From an uncultured Clostridia bacterium (GTDB lineage Bacteria > Bacillota > Clostridia > TANB77 > CAG-508), in assembly GCA_944387405.1 (NCBI GenBank), contig CALXET010000002.1:1-64000 (forward strand): DNA of 64,000 bases, given 5' to 3'. Positions 46,316-55,761 of this stretch are shown piece by piece (the stretch's first letter is position 1; each line of letters begins with the position of its first letter). Under the pieces are notes generated by a model. The model was not told the origin of the DNA. It made no database searches and worked only from the letters and a program-made list of their open reading frames with translations. A program made the position numbers and the translations under genes.

Positions 46316-47269
46316 CTAATAACCCATACTCTCTAAGAAAGTATCTCTTGCACTTTGCATTTCTGTAACTTCTTCTTCTACACCTTCTGTAACTCTTTCA
46401 GATACTTCATCTGAATCATATTTCTTAACATAAGCTTCAATAACATCTCTATAACCAGATGACATAAATGTATTCCATGAATTCTTCAATAGTGAATTTA
46501 ATTCTCCATCTTTTACCATTTTTTCTAGAATTGTTCTAACATTTTGATTTGGTACATAAGTACAATCAGAAGCTGTTTGGCTTGCAGGTGCTGAATAAGT
46601 AGTTGCATAAAGTTTTGCACCATCTATAATATAAGATTCAATTATTGCATTACTTAAAGTTTCAATTTCATGTTCAGACATTTTAACCCATATTGTTGTA
46701 TAGCTTACTTGTTCTACATATTTTTTAGAAACTACAACGAAATCTTCACCATTTGGAAGTAATAATCTTATATCTATGTATGTTCCTTCTAAAAGTTGTG
46801 AAGGAAGTGAAATCATATTATATTCCATTAATCTTTCACTATCATCTACACTAGCATCTTCTAGCATATCTTTTGTAATTATTGTTCCTGGTGTAATTTC
46901 AAATTTTGCTCTTAAGACTTTTACCGTTTGTTCACCAGTGTTTTGATCTGTAATCATTAAATCATCTGGTGTTAGTAATTTATCTTCTGGAAGAGTTGTT
47001 GAAACAGTTTGTTGAGCTATTAACTCAAGTGGTTCACCTGTTTCTTCTGAAGTTCCATAAGCAATATTTCCTTCTGGAATCGTATCTGTTGCTACATAAA
47101 CAAGTTTTGTTACTTCTACTTGAGCACTTTTAAGCTCCTCATTTTCTTGTTTTATTTTATTCATATTAACTAATAAAAGTACTACTACAATTGCTGCTAT
47201 AAGTAATGTTATAAACATACCTAGTAAAAAAGAATTTGTCATTTTTCTTTGCATTGGATTTTGAGCCAT
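46316..47269 (-). CDS. cpaB: CpaB/SAF-domain pilus assembly protein
   Basis: Protein of 317 residues: one membrane helix (about 13-36), then SAF-like segments VATDTIPEGNI, TLPEDKLLTPDDLMI and KFEITPGTIITKDML, as in CpaB/RcpC, which line the periplasmic or cell-wall side of the Tad channel. The ATG at 47269 is preferred because AGGAGG lies eight bases upstream; an ATG two codons earlier is too close. It is the first gene of the operon. Confidence 0.8.
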   Translation of the reverse strand: MAQNPMQRKMTNSFLLGMFITLLIAAIVVVLLLVNMNKIKQENEELKSAQVEVTKLVYVATDTIPEGNIAYGTSEETGEPLELIAQQTVSTTLPEDKLLTPDDLMITDQNTGEQTVKVLRAKFEITPGTIITKDMLEDASVDDSERLMEYNMISLPSQLLEGTYIDIRLLLPNGEDFVVVSKKYVEQVSYTTIWVKMSEHEIETLSNAIIESYIIDGAKLYATTYSAPASQTASDCTYVPNQNVRTILEKMVKDGELNSLLKNSWNTFMSSGYRDVIEAYVKKYDSDEVSERVTEGVEEEVTEMQSARDTFLESMGY

Positions 47270-47286
47270 TTTCATTTCCTCCTTAT

Positions 47287-47304
47287 AAAGTGAATATTCA
47301 CTTT
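47287..47304. promoter_or_regulatory. 18-bp palindrome in the 5' leader of the Tad-like operon
   Basis: AAAGTGAATATTCACTTT is a perfect palindrome directly before the AAGGAGG of the cpaB-like gene. It could be an operator, or an mRNA hairpin that affects ribosome access. Confidence 0.5.
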
Positions 47305-47406
47305 TTTTTCGTTTTTATTCGATATTATACTACTGTTTATATTGTACAATAGTTATGTTTGTATATCAATATATTAGATTTTGTTGTAATATAAAAAATA
47401 TGTTTT

Positions 47407-47424
47407 TGTTACATTTTTGTAACA
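47407..47424. promoter_or_regulatory. Candidate operator upstream of the Tad-like operon
   Basis: Perfect inverted repeat TGTTACA-TTTT-TGTAACA about 140 bases before the cpaB-like start, in the only intergenic region that can hold the operon promoter. The cognate regulator is unknown. Confidence 0.45.
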
Positions 47425-47457
47425 TGATTCATTCTAATTTTTTAAAAATTTATACTA

Positions 47458-47487
47458 AAAAAAATACATTACAAAATGTATTTTTTC
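47458..47487 (-). terminator. Terminator overlapping the end of the HAD gene
   Basis: AAAAATACATT and AATGTATTTTT arms around ACAA; the stem includes the stop codon of the HAD gene, and a T-run follows on the minus strand. Confidence 0.75.
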
Positions 47488-48341
47488 AAAACTTCTAAAA
47501 CACCTTCTGAATTATTATCTGATACTACTATATCTGCCATTTCTTTTATATATGGTGCACTATTTCCCATTGCAACACCAAGTCCTGCATTTTCAATTAA
47601 TTCTTTATCATTTATATTATCACCTATTCCAATAACTTCTTCTCTAGTAATATTCAGTCTGTTCATAATAGATTCTAATGCACACCATTTATTAACATTT
47701 TTATTAGTTATCTCTGTATAATAATAAAATACTGGAACTTCTTCTGTTCCTGATTTAATAACTTTCCTTGACATGTGAGCAACATCTAAAACATCAATAT
47801 CAGGTATTGTTCTTAATTTTTTGATTATACTATTAAATATAATCTTCATATCATCACATACTGTTACTTTTAAAAAATTTTCTCCTTCTGATTTTTTTAC
47901 ATAATCATATATATCAGAAATAATACTTATACTAGTTCTTTTTTCTTCTTGCTTATTAGCATTTTCTTTATAATAAAATAATGTATTATAATTTAATGCT
48001 TTTGTTATAACTTCATTTTCAGTATAAATATTATAATAAATACTATTTGCCTCACAAACTTCTATTATATTTAATACTTGTTCTTTTGTTAAAAACTTAT
48101 TATATATTATTTCCTTATTATTAATATCATATGCAACAGCACCATTACCAGAAATTAAGAATCTATTTGCTCCAATCTCATTTGCCAAAGTTTCTACTGA
48201 ACTTATTGGTCTTCCAGACGCTAAAACAATTTCAGTTCCTTTATTAATTGCGTCTTTAATTCCTTGCTTTGTCTTCTGTGGTACTTCTCCATAAGAATTT
48301 AGTAAAGTTCCATCTAAATCAACAGCCACTAACTTATACAT
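47469..48341 (-). CDS. Cof-type HAD hydrolase
   Basis: HAD-superfamily phosphatase of 290 residues, Cof/YidA type. Motif I VDLDGTLL with the nucleophile Asp at about residue 8, motif II LASGRP, motif IV IGDNINDKELIENAGLGVAMG, and the C2 cap of about 100 residues between them. Typical substrates are sugar phosphates or flavin precursors; the sequence does not tell which. It is a single gene with its own terminator. Confidence 0.92.
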   Translation of the reverse strand: MYKLVAVDLDGTLLNSYGEVPQKTKQGIKDAINKGTEIVLASGRPISSVETLANEIGANRFLISGNGAVAYDINNKEIIYNKFLTKEQVLNIIEVCEANSIYYNIYTENEVITKALNYNTLFYYKENANKQEEKRTSISIISDIYDYVKKSEGENFLKVTVCDDMKIIFNSIIKKLRTIPDIDVLDVAHMSRKVIKSGTEEVPVFYYYTEITNKNVNKWCALESIMNRLNITREEVIGIGDNINDKELIENAGLGVAMGNSAPYIKEMADIVVSDNNSEGVLEVLKKYIL

Positions 48342-48531
48342 AAAAATAACTACCCACTTTCTTTAATTTCTATAGAGTAATTTTAATTATATCATTAAGT
48401 GAAAATTTTTCAACAGTAAATTATTTTATATCTGAAAAAATTACCAGTTTATTTTTTTATAAATTACACATGATAAATATTGAAAAAGCATTTGTTTGTT
48501 TTTTCAATTTATAACCCAGGAGGTGAAACAA

Positions 48532-48738
48532 ATGTCATCAAACAACAGTAATAGAAGATTAGTACCAGAAGCTATGGATTCTTTAGAAAAATTTAAATAT
48601 GAAGTAGCAAGTGAAGTTGGTGTTAATTTAAAAAATGGATACAATGGAAATATATCAGCAAAAGATGCTGGTAAAATAGGTGGAAACATGGTTAAGAAAA
48701 TGATTCAACAAGCTGAAAATCAAATGATTGGTAAATAG
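48532..48738 (+). CDS. Alpha/beta-type small acid-soluble spore protein
   Basis: Sixty-eight residues, the classic SASP size. The GPR protease site (K-Y-E-V-A-S-E) and the second block (NGYNGNISAKDAGKIGGNMVKKMI) are present. SASPs coat spore DNA and are degraded at germination, so this organism makes endospores. The ATG is placed by AGGAGG seven bases upstream; an earlier in-frame ATG is not supported. A forespore sigma-G promoter is expected, but I cannot identify it firmly. Confidence 0.95.
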   Translation: MSSNNSNRRLVPEAMDSLEKFKYEVASEVGVNLKNGYNGNISAKDAGKIGGNMVKKMIQQAENQMIGK

Positions 48739-48864
48739 TTTGATTTCTTAATCTATAATGCTTAAAAATTATTATTTATTAAAAAGTTTAGTAAGTAATA
48801 ATTTTATCAAAATATTTGTAGCAGGACTTATTTCTACTATTTATATATGCTTTTAGCATACATA

Positions 48865-48888
48865 AAAAGCAGGAGTAAATCCTGCTTT
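48865..48888. terminator. Bidirectional terminator between SASP and sortase genes
   Basis: AAAAGCAGGA and TCCTGCTTT arms with a GTAAA loop. Confidence 0.75.
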
Positions 48889-48916
48889 CTATATATTATA
48901 AATAGTTTAAAATAGT

Positions 48917-49738
48917 TTATTTCTCAATTTTTCTTGCAACTACTGCAAATCTTCCATCTTCAGTATGAAAAGCACATGTAGATAAAGTAATTAATTGATC
49001 ACCATACTCTGCAGTCTTTCCCGTATCATATAAAGAAGCTTTTTTTGCGTTTTTTACATAATCATCATATTCTTCTTTATTTTCTGCATCAACAAAATAA
49101 TAATATCTAAAAACATTCTTTTCAGATTTATAATAAACCCTAGATTCAAAAGCTGAAATAATTTCATATTCAGCATCTTCTTTTTCAGTTGTAAATCTAA
49201 TTATAGGATGTTTTTTATAAAATTCTTCATCTTTATAATCAAGAAGATGTACAAACATAGTATCATGTCCTCTATTATTATGGCCATATATCAACAAATT
49301 TGAACTAGGCTTTTTAAAATCATAATCTTTATCTAAAAAAAGTGAACCATCTATTGTATATTCTTTTTTATAATCATGCGTCATATAATATTCATTATCA
49401 TCGCCTTGAAGAACTGGATAACTAATATTAGTATCCGGAATTTCAAGCCATCCTACTACATCTGGATTTTCCTCTTGAAGTTTTTGTACCTGAAGCATCC
49501 TTTCTGTAGTCTCATCTGTTATTTCTTCTTCATTAACTTTTATATCTGAAAGTATCTCAGATGTTTTTTCAGAATTTTTAGTATCTGAATAATATTTATA
49601 AATATATAAACATGATATAGCAATTAATATAAGCAAAATAAATATTATTATTCCAATTAATACTCTTTTTTTATTATTTACTTTCTTTTCTTTTTTATTT
49701 TTTTTAATTTTTTTCTTTTCTTCAAAATGTTTTGCCAT
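48917..49738 (-). CDS. srtB: Class B sortase
   Basis: Transpeptidase of 273 residues: Lys-rich cytoplasmic tail, one membrane helix (about 27-47), then the catalytic domain with VVGWLEIPDTNISYPVLQGD typical of class B, catalytic His in LIYGHN (near 151), Cys in LSTCAF (near 254) and Arg in GRFAVVAR. It would anchor surface proteins to peptidoglycan. Its likely substrate, with a TPKTG signal, is encoded just upstream on the same strand. Confidence 0.92.
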   Translation of the reverse strand: MAKHFEEKKKIKKNKKEKKVNNKKRVLIGIIIFILLILIAISCLYIYKYYSDTKNSEKTSEILSDIKVNEEEITDETTERMLQVQKLQEENPDVVGWLEIPDTNISYPVLQGDDNEYYMTHDYKKEYTIDGSLFLDKDYDFKKPSSNLLIYGHNNRGHDTMFVHLLDYKDEEFYKKHPIIRFTTEKEDAEYEIISAFESRVYYKSEKNVFRYYYFVDAENKEEYDDYVKNAKKASLYDTGKTAEYGDQLITLSTCAFHTEDGRFAVVARKIEK

Positions 49739-49758
49739 AAACTACTCCATAATAAACT

Positions 49759-49792
49759 AAAAGGATAGACTAACAGTAGTCCATCCCCTTTT
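49759..49792 (-). terminator. Imperfect terminator between anchor protein and sortase
   Basis: AAAAGG, GACTA / TAGTC and CCTTTT segments form an interrupted stem after the sortase-substrate gene. It may reduce but not abolish read-through into the sortase gene. Confidence 0.5.
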
Positions 49793-49811
49793 ATGTATAA
49801 TTTTTAATTAA

Positions 49812-50762
49812 TTATGCATTTTTTCTTTTTAAAGCTATAACTGCTACTGTTCCTAAAACTACTGTAGATACTGCAACTCCTAAAAAGTTTTCTGCACCTG
49901 TTTTTGGTGTATCATCTTTTTCTTCTTCAACAGCTGGTTCTTCAGTTGCTGGCTCTTCTGCTCTATTAACTACTGGCTCGCCGTCTTTAGATAATTCAAC
50001 AGTAAATGAATCATCATTTATTAATTGAGCTGTAGCATCTACTTTTAAATCTTTAACTAAATCTAATACTTCTTCTTCAGTTAAATCTCCTTCTATCCAT
50101 ATATAAGGTTTTTCACCAGTTAAATTTACATGATATGCTGGTACTGCAACAATAATATCATCTAAACTATTTGCTTCGATTACATCAAAAATTGCTTGTA
50201 AATCTTGACCTTGATTTAAATGAAGTGTAGTTGTATTTAATGTTTCGTCTACATTAATATTATAATCTTCTCCACAAGCAACAAATTCAGCAACTCCTAC
50301 TTTGTTAAATACATCAACAGCTTCTTTTACAGTTGTTCCTACAGGAAGATGTAATATTGTATCTGTATAGTCGATTGAAAATCCTTCTGGCATAACAAAA
50401 TCAGCACTATAAGTAATATCTTTTACTTCAGGAGTAATTTTTACAGTTGCTCCTTCTGGTGCTACTGTTGCAAGCATTTCTATATTGTCAGTACTAAATT
50501 CTTTTGTAAGTGTTGCATTTATTACCGCATCACTTGCATATTGTTCATAATTATATCCTGCATTCATTTTATATGCATTCAATACATCTACTAAATCTTC
50601 TATAGTAGATTTAAACTCAATAGTTTCAACCTTTTCAGTTAAAACAACTGGTTCATTTCCAGTAATTGATACACTAGCTGCATATGATGAATTACTAAAT
50701 AAGCATATACTTAATAAAATAATAGCAATTACTAGAGTAATTTTTAAAATACTTCTTTTCAT
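49812..50762 (-). CDS. Sortase-anchored surface protein (TPKTG)
   Basis: Protein of 316 residues with a signal peptide (about 1-28, ending SYAAS), an extracellular domain, a Glu/Pro-rich spacer (EEPATEEPAVEEEK) and a C-terminal sorting signal: TPKTG near residue 286, a hydrophobic helix and KRKNA. The extracellular part contains repeated beta-type segments with KEAVDVFNKVGV and EVLDLVKDLKVDA and could be a fibre or adhesin module. The adjacent class B sortase is the natural partner. Confidence 0.85.
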   Translation of the reverse strand: MKRSILKITLVIAIILLSICLFSNSSYAASVSITGNEPVVLTEKVETIEFKSTIEDLVDVLNAYKMNAGYNYEQYASDAVINATLTKEFSTDNIEMLATVAPEGATVKITPEVKDITYSADFVMPEGFSIDYTDTILHLPVGTTVKEAVDVFNKVGVAEFVACGEDYNINVDETLNTTTLHLNQGQDLQAIFDVIEANSLDDIIVAVPAYHVNLTGEKPYIWIEGDLTEEEVLDLVKDLKVDATAQLINDDSFTVELSKDGEPVVNRAEEPATEEPAVEEEKDDTPKTGAENFLGVAVSTVVLGTVAVIALKRKNA

Positions 50763-50914
50763 AGTATTCCCTCCTATTAGTTTTTTATTTTTTACTATTT
50801 TAGTCTTTCATTTTTGCTTTCGAAATCATTATATACAAATGTATATTTTTTTGCAATATATATTTATTTTATTTTTAATCTAAATTGTAATAATTTACAT
50901 TTTTAATTCTAGTA

Positions 50915-51655
50915 TTAATTATTAATATATTTATCCATATACTCACAAACACTGCTATCACAATATTTTTTAGCAAAATCAAAAGCTTCTTTATCTCTTA
51001 TTGTCCATCCAAATATACATATACCTTTTTTTCTTAATTTTCCTATTCTACTATTTGGTAAATCTTTTATAGCATAAGAAACAAAATCTGGTTTATTATA
51101 AGAAAACAATAATACATTTTTTAAAATCAACTTTTTAATAAAACACATTTTTTCATTAGCAAAACTTGAAGCAAGCTGACCTCTTGGAATGTCCTTGTAA
51201 TTATCTTTAAACCATTTTACAGATTTAGGATTAAAACTTTGAACAGCATATTTTCCCTTATAATCTTTTAGTAATATCATAGATTTTTCTTCTAACAATC
51301 CTGGTTTATTATCATACTTATACTCTATTAAAAGAGGAACTCTGCCATTTACTAAATCCAAAATTTCTTTTAATAATGGTATATGTTCTTCAGTTCCTAA
51401 TAATTTTAAGTCTTTTATCTCATCATATGTACAATCTACTAATTTTTTAGAATTTCCTGTCATTCTTTCAAGATAATCATCATGCATACTAACAATGTTT
51501 CCATCTTTTAAAAGATGAAGATCTATTTCTATTGCATAACCAAATTCAATTGCTCTTTTATATGAAGCAATTGAATTTTCTGGAATATTCTTGCTTATAT
51601 CATGATATCCTCTATGAGCTATGATTCGATTTTTTAAGAAATCTACATTATTCAT
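50915..51655 (-). CDS. Glycerophosphodiester phosphodiesterase
   Basis: GDPD-family protein of 246 residues hydrolysing glycerophosphodiesters to glycerol 3-phosphate. The N-terminal IAHRGYH, the metal ligands in EIDLHLLKDG and VSMHDDYLERMTG, and the later PLLIEYKYD and FGWTIRDKEAFDF are typical. No signal peptide, so it is cytoplasmic. Followed by a membrane protein upstream in the same run. Confidence 0.92.
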   Translation of the reverse strand: MNNVDFLKNRIIAHRGYHDISKNIPENSIASYKRAIEFGYAIEIDLHLLKDGNIVSMHDDYLERMTGNSKKLVDCTYDEIKDLKLLGTEEHIPLLKEILDLVNGRVPLLIEYKYDNKPGLLEEKSMILLKDYKGKYAVQSFNPKSVKWFKDNYKDIPRGQLASSFANEKMCFIKKLILKNVLLFSYNKPDFVSYAIKDLPNSRIGKLRKKGICIFGWTIRDKEAFDFAKKYCDSSVCEYMDKYINN

Positions 51656-51682
51656 TTCTTTAGCCTCACAATTCTATATTTT

Positions 51683-52465
51683 TTAAATTTCGTATGTTAA
51701 ATACGATACTTCTCCTGTATATAAATCAACAAAAACACATATATTTTCTTTTATTTCATAATTGTTCATATAGTCAAAAGTTATTATCCAAAAATCTTCA
51801 AGTTCATTAGAATATTTTATAGTTGGATCTTCAATATCATCTTTATTAACAAGTTCAGCTGTTACGTTTGCTATATAATCACATTTGAATTCATCTTTAA
51901 CTATTTTCAAAGCCCCTTTTTCAGATATTTTATCATCTTCTTTAAAATCAGCAATAATATCATAATTATCTAAATATTCATACTGCTGTGCCTTTTTCAT
52001 AAACATATATGGATTATATAATTTATATATACATAGTCCTAAATAAATTAATATGCATATCACAGTTAAGATAACCTTTTTTTTATTTGATTTAACTAAC
52101 AACAATAAAATTATCTCTATATAAATTATAAACTGTCCTATAGAAAATATAAAAGATGAAGTCATAAATCCTAAATTTATTTTAGCAAATTTAAAAAAGC
52201 CAAAAACATGTATATATGCATTCTCATTTTTTATTATTATATTGTAAATATCAATTATAGTTGCAAATGCAACTATTCCTACAATCAATATACATATATT
52301 CTTAATATTATTTATCTTAATATCCTTAGATTCTTTAGAATCTTCTACATTTTCTTTAGTATTTTTAATTGTCTTTTTATTTAAAAAATCAGAAATAATA
52401 AAACTTATTATATTTATTACAATTAAAAGCAAACATACTGTTACAACTTCATTAATCAAATTCAT
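51683..52465 (-). CDS. Membrane protein with soluble C-terminal domain
   Basis: Protein of 260 residues with four helices (near 8-28, 52-70, 98-120, 130-150), then a C-terminal domain of about 90 residues (GALKIVKDEFKCDYIANVTAE, WIITFDYMNNYEIKENICVFVDLYTGEV) reminiscent of PepSY-type modules. I do not recognise the family. It lies upstream of the GDPD gene with a 27-bp gap. Confidence 0.55.
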   Translation of the reverse strand: MNLINEVVTVCLLLIVINIISFIISDFLNKKTIKNTKENVEDSKESKDIKINNIKNICILIVGIVAFATIIDIYNIIIKNENAYIHVFGFFKFAKINLGFMTSSFIFSIGQFIIYIEIILLLLVKSNKKKVILTVICILIYLGLCIYKLYNPYMFMKKAQQYEYLDNYDIIADFKEDDKISEKGALKIVKDEFKCDYIANVTAELVNKDDIEDPTIKYSNELEDFWIITFDYMNNYEIKENICVFVDLYTGEVSYLTYEI

Positions 52466-52635
52466 ATAATTCTCCTCTTATTTAACATTAATTAAATAAC
52501 TTCTTTAAATTTATATCATCGTAACATAAAACAGAAAAAAATAGAAGTTTATATTTTATTTAAGTATTAAATATTTTTTATAAACTCCTATTTCTTTACA
52601 GTTGTATATTTCTATTTTTACATTTAATATTTTTA

Positions 52636-53436
52636 TTAACTTTTAAGTGCAATATTATTTCCTGATTCATATTTCTTTAATACTATAGAAAATAACATTT
52701 TTGCAATAAGTACAAATATTATAGTAGCTAAAATAATTAATAAAAATATTTTTATATCAAATTTTCCCATTAATCTAATTGGAAGATGTACCGCATACAT
52801 TGCTGGAACTATAGTATACATTATAAATTTTATACCTTTACCAAATACAGCTTCTGGATAATTAGTAAGTGTTGCAAATAAACTTTGCTCATATACATGT
52901 GCTAAATTTTCTACATCGCCAAACCATATTGCTAGACACCTTACGCTTACTGTAATCGCTACTGTTATTATTGTAGCAATTGCAGAATATATTAGTATTT
53001 GTATAAAATCAAAAATACTATTTGAAACTATTATTCCAAGTATTGTTCCATATAATAAATCCCCAAAAGCTCCAACATCACATCTTGAAGTTGCTACATT
53101 AAAAAACATATTTTTAGGTTGAAGAAGATATGTATCTAATTCTCCATTAATTATATATCTATTTATTTCTGTAATTCCTCCAAAAAAGAAATGTGCAGCT
53201 CCCCAAGATATTACTGGTATTGACCAAAGATATAAAATATCATCCATAGTAATTCCAGAAATGTTTCCATTATTTATTCCAAATACTACTAACCAGAATA
53301 TAAGGAAAAATCCATTATTAATCATCATAAATACTGTTTGAAGAATAAAACTTTTCTTATATTCCATGCTAGATTTTATATTACAGATTAATGATTTAAT
53401 TACAAAATTAAAAGTATTCCTAGCCTCCGTTAACAT
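52636..53436 (-). CDS. ABC-2 type permease 2
   Basis: Protein of 266 residues with six helices, of the ABC-2 permease class often found as a pair with one ATPase (ABC2_membrane_6 type). Recognisable segments are ISWGAAHFFFGGITEINRYI and GELDTYLLQPKNMFFNVA, where the Q-x-K-P-like coupling motif occurs. It overlaps the end of the first permease gene by 17 bases, so the two are translated together. Substrate unknown. Confidence 0.8.
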   Translation of the reverse strand: MLTEARNTFNFVIKSLICNIKSSMEYKKSFILQTVFMMINNGFFLIFWLVVFGINNGNISGITMDDILYLWSIPVISWGAAHFFFGGITEINRYIINGELDTYLLQPKNMFFNVATSRCDVGAFGDLLYGTILGIIVSNSIFDFIQILIYSAIATIITVAITVSVRCLAIWFGDVENLAHVYEQSLFATLTNYPEAVFGKGIKFIMYTIVPAMYAVHLPIRLMGKFDIKIFLLIILATIIFVLIAKMLFSIVLKKYESGNNIALKS

Positions 53437-54190
53437 TTATTTTCCTTACCCCTTTCATATACATTAATCTTATAATTCCATACAAGACTAATCCTGATAA
53501 TATTTCTAAACCTAAAAGTACTATAGCTTCTCCTATTTCAAACCTAGTAAATATTCTAGCTGGTGCATATATTAGATATGTTGTAGGAAGAATGCTAAAT
53601 ATTTTTTGTACTATTTCTGGATAAAATTCAAGTGGTGTAAATACTAGGAAAAAAGTAAATTTTTGTATTATAAGCCAAAATGAACTATTTTCCTCAGTAA
53701 AAAATGCTATTAATCCTACAAATGTTTGAATTAATATTCCAATAAAGACTCCTATTATAGAAGCAATTACTGTAAATATAATTCCCTGAATAGTTACATC
53801 TATTGGTCCGACTAATATTAAACCGAGTACAATTGCAAAAACAGCATTTACTAGAGCTTTAACATAAACTGACAAATTTTCAGCAATTGTATAATTTATA
53901 AAATCAACTGGTTTTATTAGCATATTTGCTATTGTACCATTCTTAACCATTTCTCCAATTTTTTTATATGACTTAAAAGTTGAATATGTTATAAATTCAG
54001 CAATTATTATGTACCAAATAAGCTCTTCTCTTGTATATCCTGCAACTTCTTTTCCCTTAAGAATATAATCCCATAATTCATTAAATACAAATATATGTAT
54101 ACCAAAAGAGATAAGTGATACAAAATAATCTAATATGAATTTAAGTTGTGTTTTCATACTATACTTAAATATTTCTATATATTTTCTCAT
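53420..54190 (-). CDS. ABC-2 type permease 1
   Basis: Protein of 256 residues with six helices. IIAEFITYSTFKSYKKIGEMV and GTIANMLIKPVDFINY mark the same permease family as the next gene, including the L-x-K-P coupling segment. It starts one base after the ATPase gene ends. Together with the ATPase and permease 2 it makes a heteromeric exporter. Confidence 0.82.
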   Translation of the reverse strand: MRKYIEIFKYSMKTQLKFILDYFVSLISFGIHIFVFNELWDYILKGKEVAGYTREELIWYIIIAEFITYSTFKSYKKIGEMVKNGTIANMLIKPVDFINYTIAENLSVYVKALVNAVFAIVLGLILVGPIDVTIQGIIFTVIASIIGVFIGILIQTFVGLIAFFTEENSSFWLIIQKFTFFLVFTPLEFYPEIVQKIFSILPTTYLIYAPARIFTRFEIGEAIVLLGLEILSGLVLYGIIRLMYMKGVRKINVNGG

Positions 54191-54191
54191 A

Positions 54192-55160
54192 TCACTCTCC
54201 TCCTTCTACTCTTGTATAAATATCATATATCACTTCTTCAAGAGGAAGTGGAAGAGCTTCTATATCTATTATATTTCCATATTTCATAAATTTTTCTAAG
54301 ATTTCTGACATCTTAATTTTTGAAACATCTACTTTTATAATAACTTTATTTTCTTCTTTTGATACGATACTATAATCGAACTCAACATTTTCAATATTTT
54401 CGTCATATATAATCTCAACAAATTTTTCTGATAAATATTCATGTTTTAATTCTTCTATGTTCTCATCTTTAATTATTCTTCCACCATCTATAATTATTAT
54501 CCTATCACAAACTTTTTCTATATCTCCTAAATCATGACTAGTTAAAAATATTGTTGTACCGAATTTTTCATTTACATCTAGTATTGCTTTTCTAACCTTT
54601 TCTTTTACCATAATATCCAAACCTATCGTTGGTTCATCTAGAAATAGTATTTCTGGATTATGAAGCATTATAGCAACTATTTCACATATCATTCTCTGCC
54701 CAAGTGATAATTTTCTAACTGGAATTTTTACTATTTCTTCTATTCCAAATTCTTTTACTAGTTTATCTATTCTTTTTTCAAGTTCTTCTTTTTCAATATC
54801 ATACATTGCTCCTAAAAGCATATATGTATCTATTGCAGGTAAATGCATCCAAAGTCCTGATTTTTGTCCAAACATACATCCTATTTTATATGCTAATTTT
54901 TTTCTATCTTTAGAAGGATCAAGTCCTGCAACTGTTACTTTTCCTGATGTTGGATGTATTATTCCTGTAAGCATTTTTATTGTTGTTGATTTTCCAGCAC
55001 CATTTGGTCCTACAAATCCTATAATTTCTCCTTTTTTTACATTAAAACTTATATTATTTACTGCCGTAAATTCTTTTTTCTCTGGAAATAAAAATCCTTT
55101 AAATCCTTTTTTTCTTATTTGCTTTACAAATGTTTTATTCAAATTATCTATCTCAATCAA
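54192..55160 (-). CDS. ABC transporter ATPase of the ABC-2 exporter
   Basis: Protein of 322 residues: Walker A GPNGAGKSTT near 54, Q-loop region, signature LSLGQRMICE, Walker B ILFLDEPTIGLD, H-loop LTSHD, plus a C-terminal extension of 90 residues typical of NodI/CcmA-like export ATPases. The LSLGQR signature fits ATPases paired with the ABC2_membrane_6 permeases. First gene of a tight three-gene operon. Confidence 0.93.
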   Translation of the reverse strand: MIEIDNLNKTFVKQIRKKGFKGFLFPEKKEFTAVNNISFNVKKGEIIGFVGPNGAGKSTTIKMLTGIIHPTSGKVTVAGLDPSKDRKKLAYKIGCMFGQKSGLWMHLPAIDTYMLLGAMYDIEKEELEKRIDKLVKEFGIEEIVKIPVRKLSLGQRMICEIVAIMLHNPEILFLDEPTIGLDIMVKEKVRKAILDVNEKFGTTIFLTSHDLGDIEKVCDRIIIIDGGRIIKDENIEELKHEYLSEKFVEIIYDENIENVEFDYSIVSKEENKVIIKVDVSKIKMSEILEKFMKYGNIIDIEALPLPLEEVIYDIYTRVEGGE

Positions 55161-55185
55161 TTTTCTCCCCCATTTCTTATAAATT

Positions 55186-55704
55186 TTATAGATATATCCA
55201 GTATCTACTCACTAATTCATTATCATCTGTATAGACATCACTTTCAAATACTCCACCATTTTTCATTATACTTTTAGCAGATCCTATATTATTTTTATTA
55301 CACACCATTAAAACTTTTTCTAATTTTAATTCATTTCTACAGACTTCAAGCGCTTGTCTTATCATTTCTGTGGCATATCCATTTCTTCTTTGGCTCGGTC
55401 TTACTCCGTCAGCAATATGTCCTCCATATTTTGATAATTCATCATTTAAGTAGTGTTTGATATTTACTGCACCAACCACAATGTCTTTTTCATCATCATA
55501 CGCGAGATATGTTGTTGACGGTACAGAAGAGCCAATATTAATGCCTTTTTGATCATTTTCAAATGTTTTAACAGCATCTTCAAAACATGAAAATTCTCTT
55601 CTTATACTATAAGGATAAATTTTTTCGCAAGTTTTACGCCATTCTCTTATCATATCCTCATACTGCTCTTTGTACTCTCTTGAAACTTTTACTAATTTTA
55701 TCAT
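55186..55704 (-). CDS. GNAT acetyltransferase behind an attenuator
   Basis: Protein of 172 residues with a full GNAT fold: acceptor region, VGAVNIKHYLNDEL, acetyl-CoA loop RPSQRRNGYATEMI and MVCNKNNIGSAKSIMKNGG. A GGGGGAGG-type site precedes it. It is the first gene after a long leader with a strong terminator, which suggests induction by a small molecule or by stalled ribosomes; drug-modifying GNATs are often controlled that way. The substrate is unknown. Confidence 0.88.
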   Translation of the reverse strand: MIKLVKVSREYKEQYEDMIREWRKTCEKIYPYSIRREFSCFEDAVKTFENDQKGINIGSSVPSTTYLAYDDEKDIVVGAVNIKHYLNDELSKYGGHIADGVRPSQRRNGYATEMIRQALEVCRNELKLEKVLMVCNKNNIGSAKSIMKNGGVFESDVYTDDNELVSRYWIYL

Positions 55705-55761
55705 ATAGACCTCCCCCTTTCATAGATATTTTTTCGTCCTTGTAATATTTTTATATAAAAC

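Noticed and set aside
47407-47424. Rex-type redox operator
   Set aside because: The arms TGTTACA do not match the TTGTTAA core of Rex sites.
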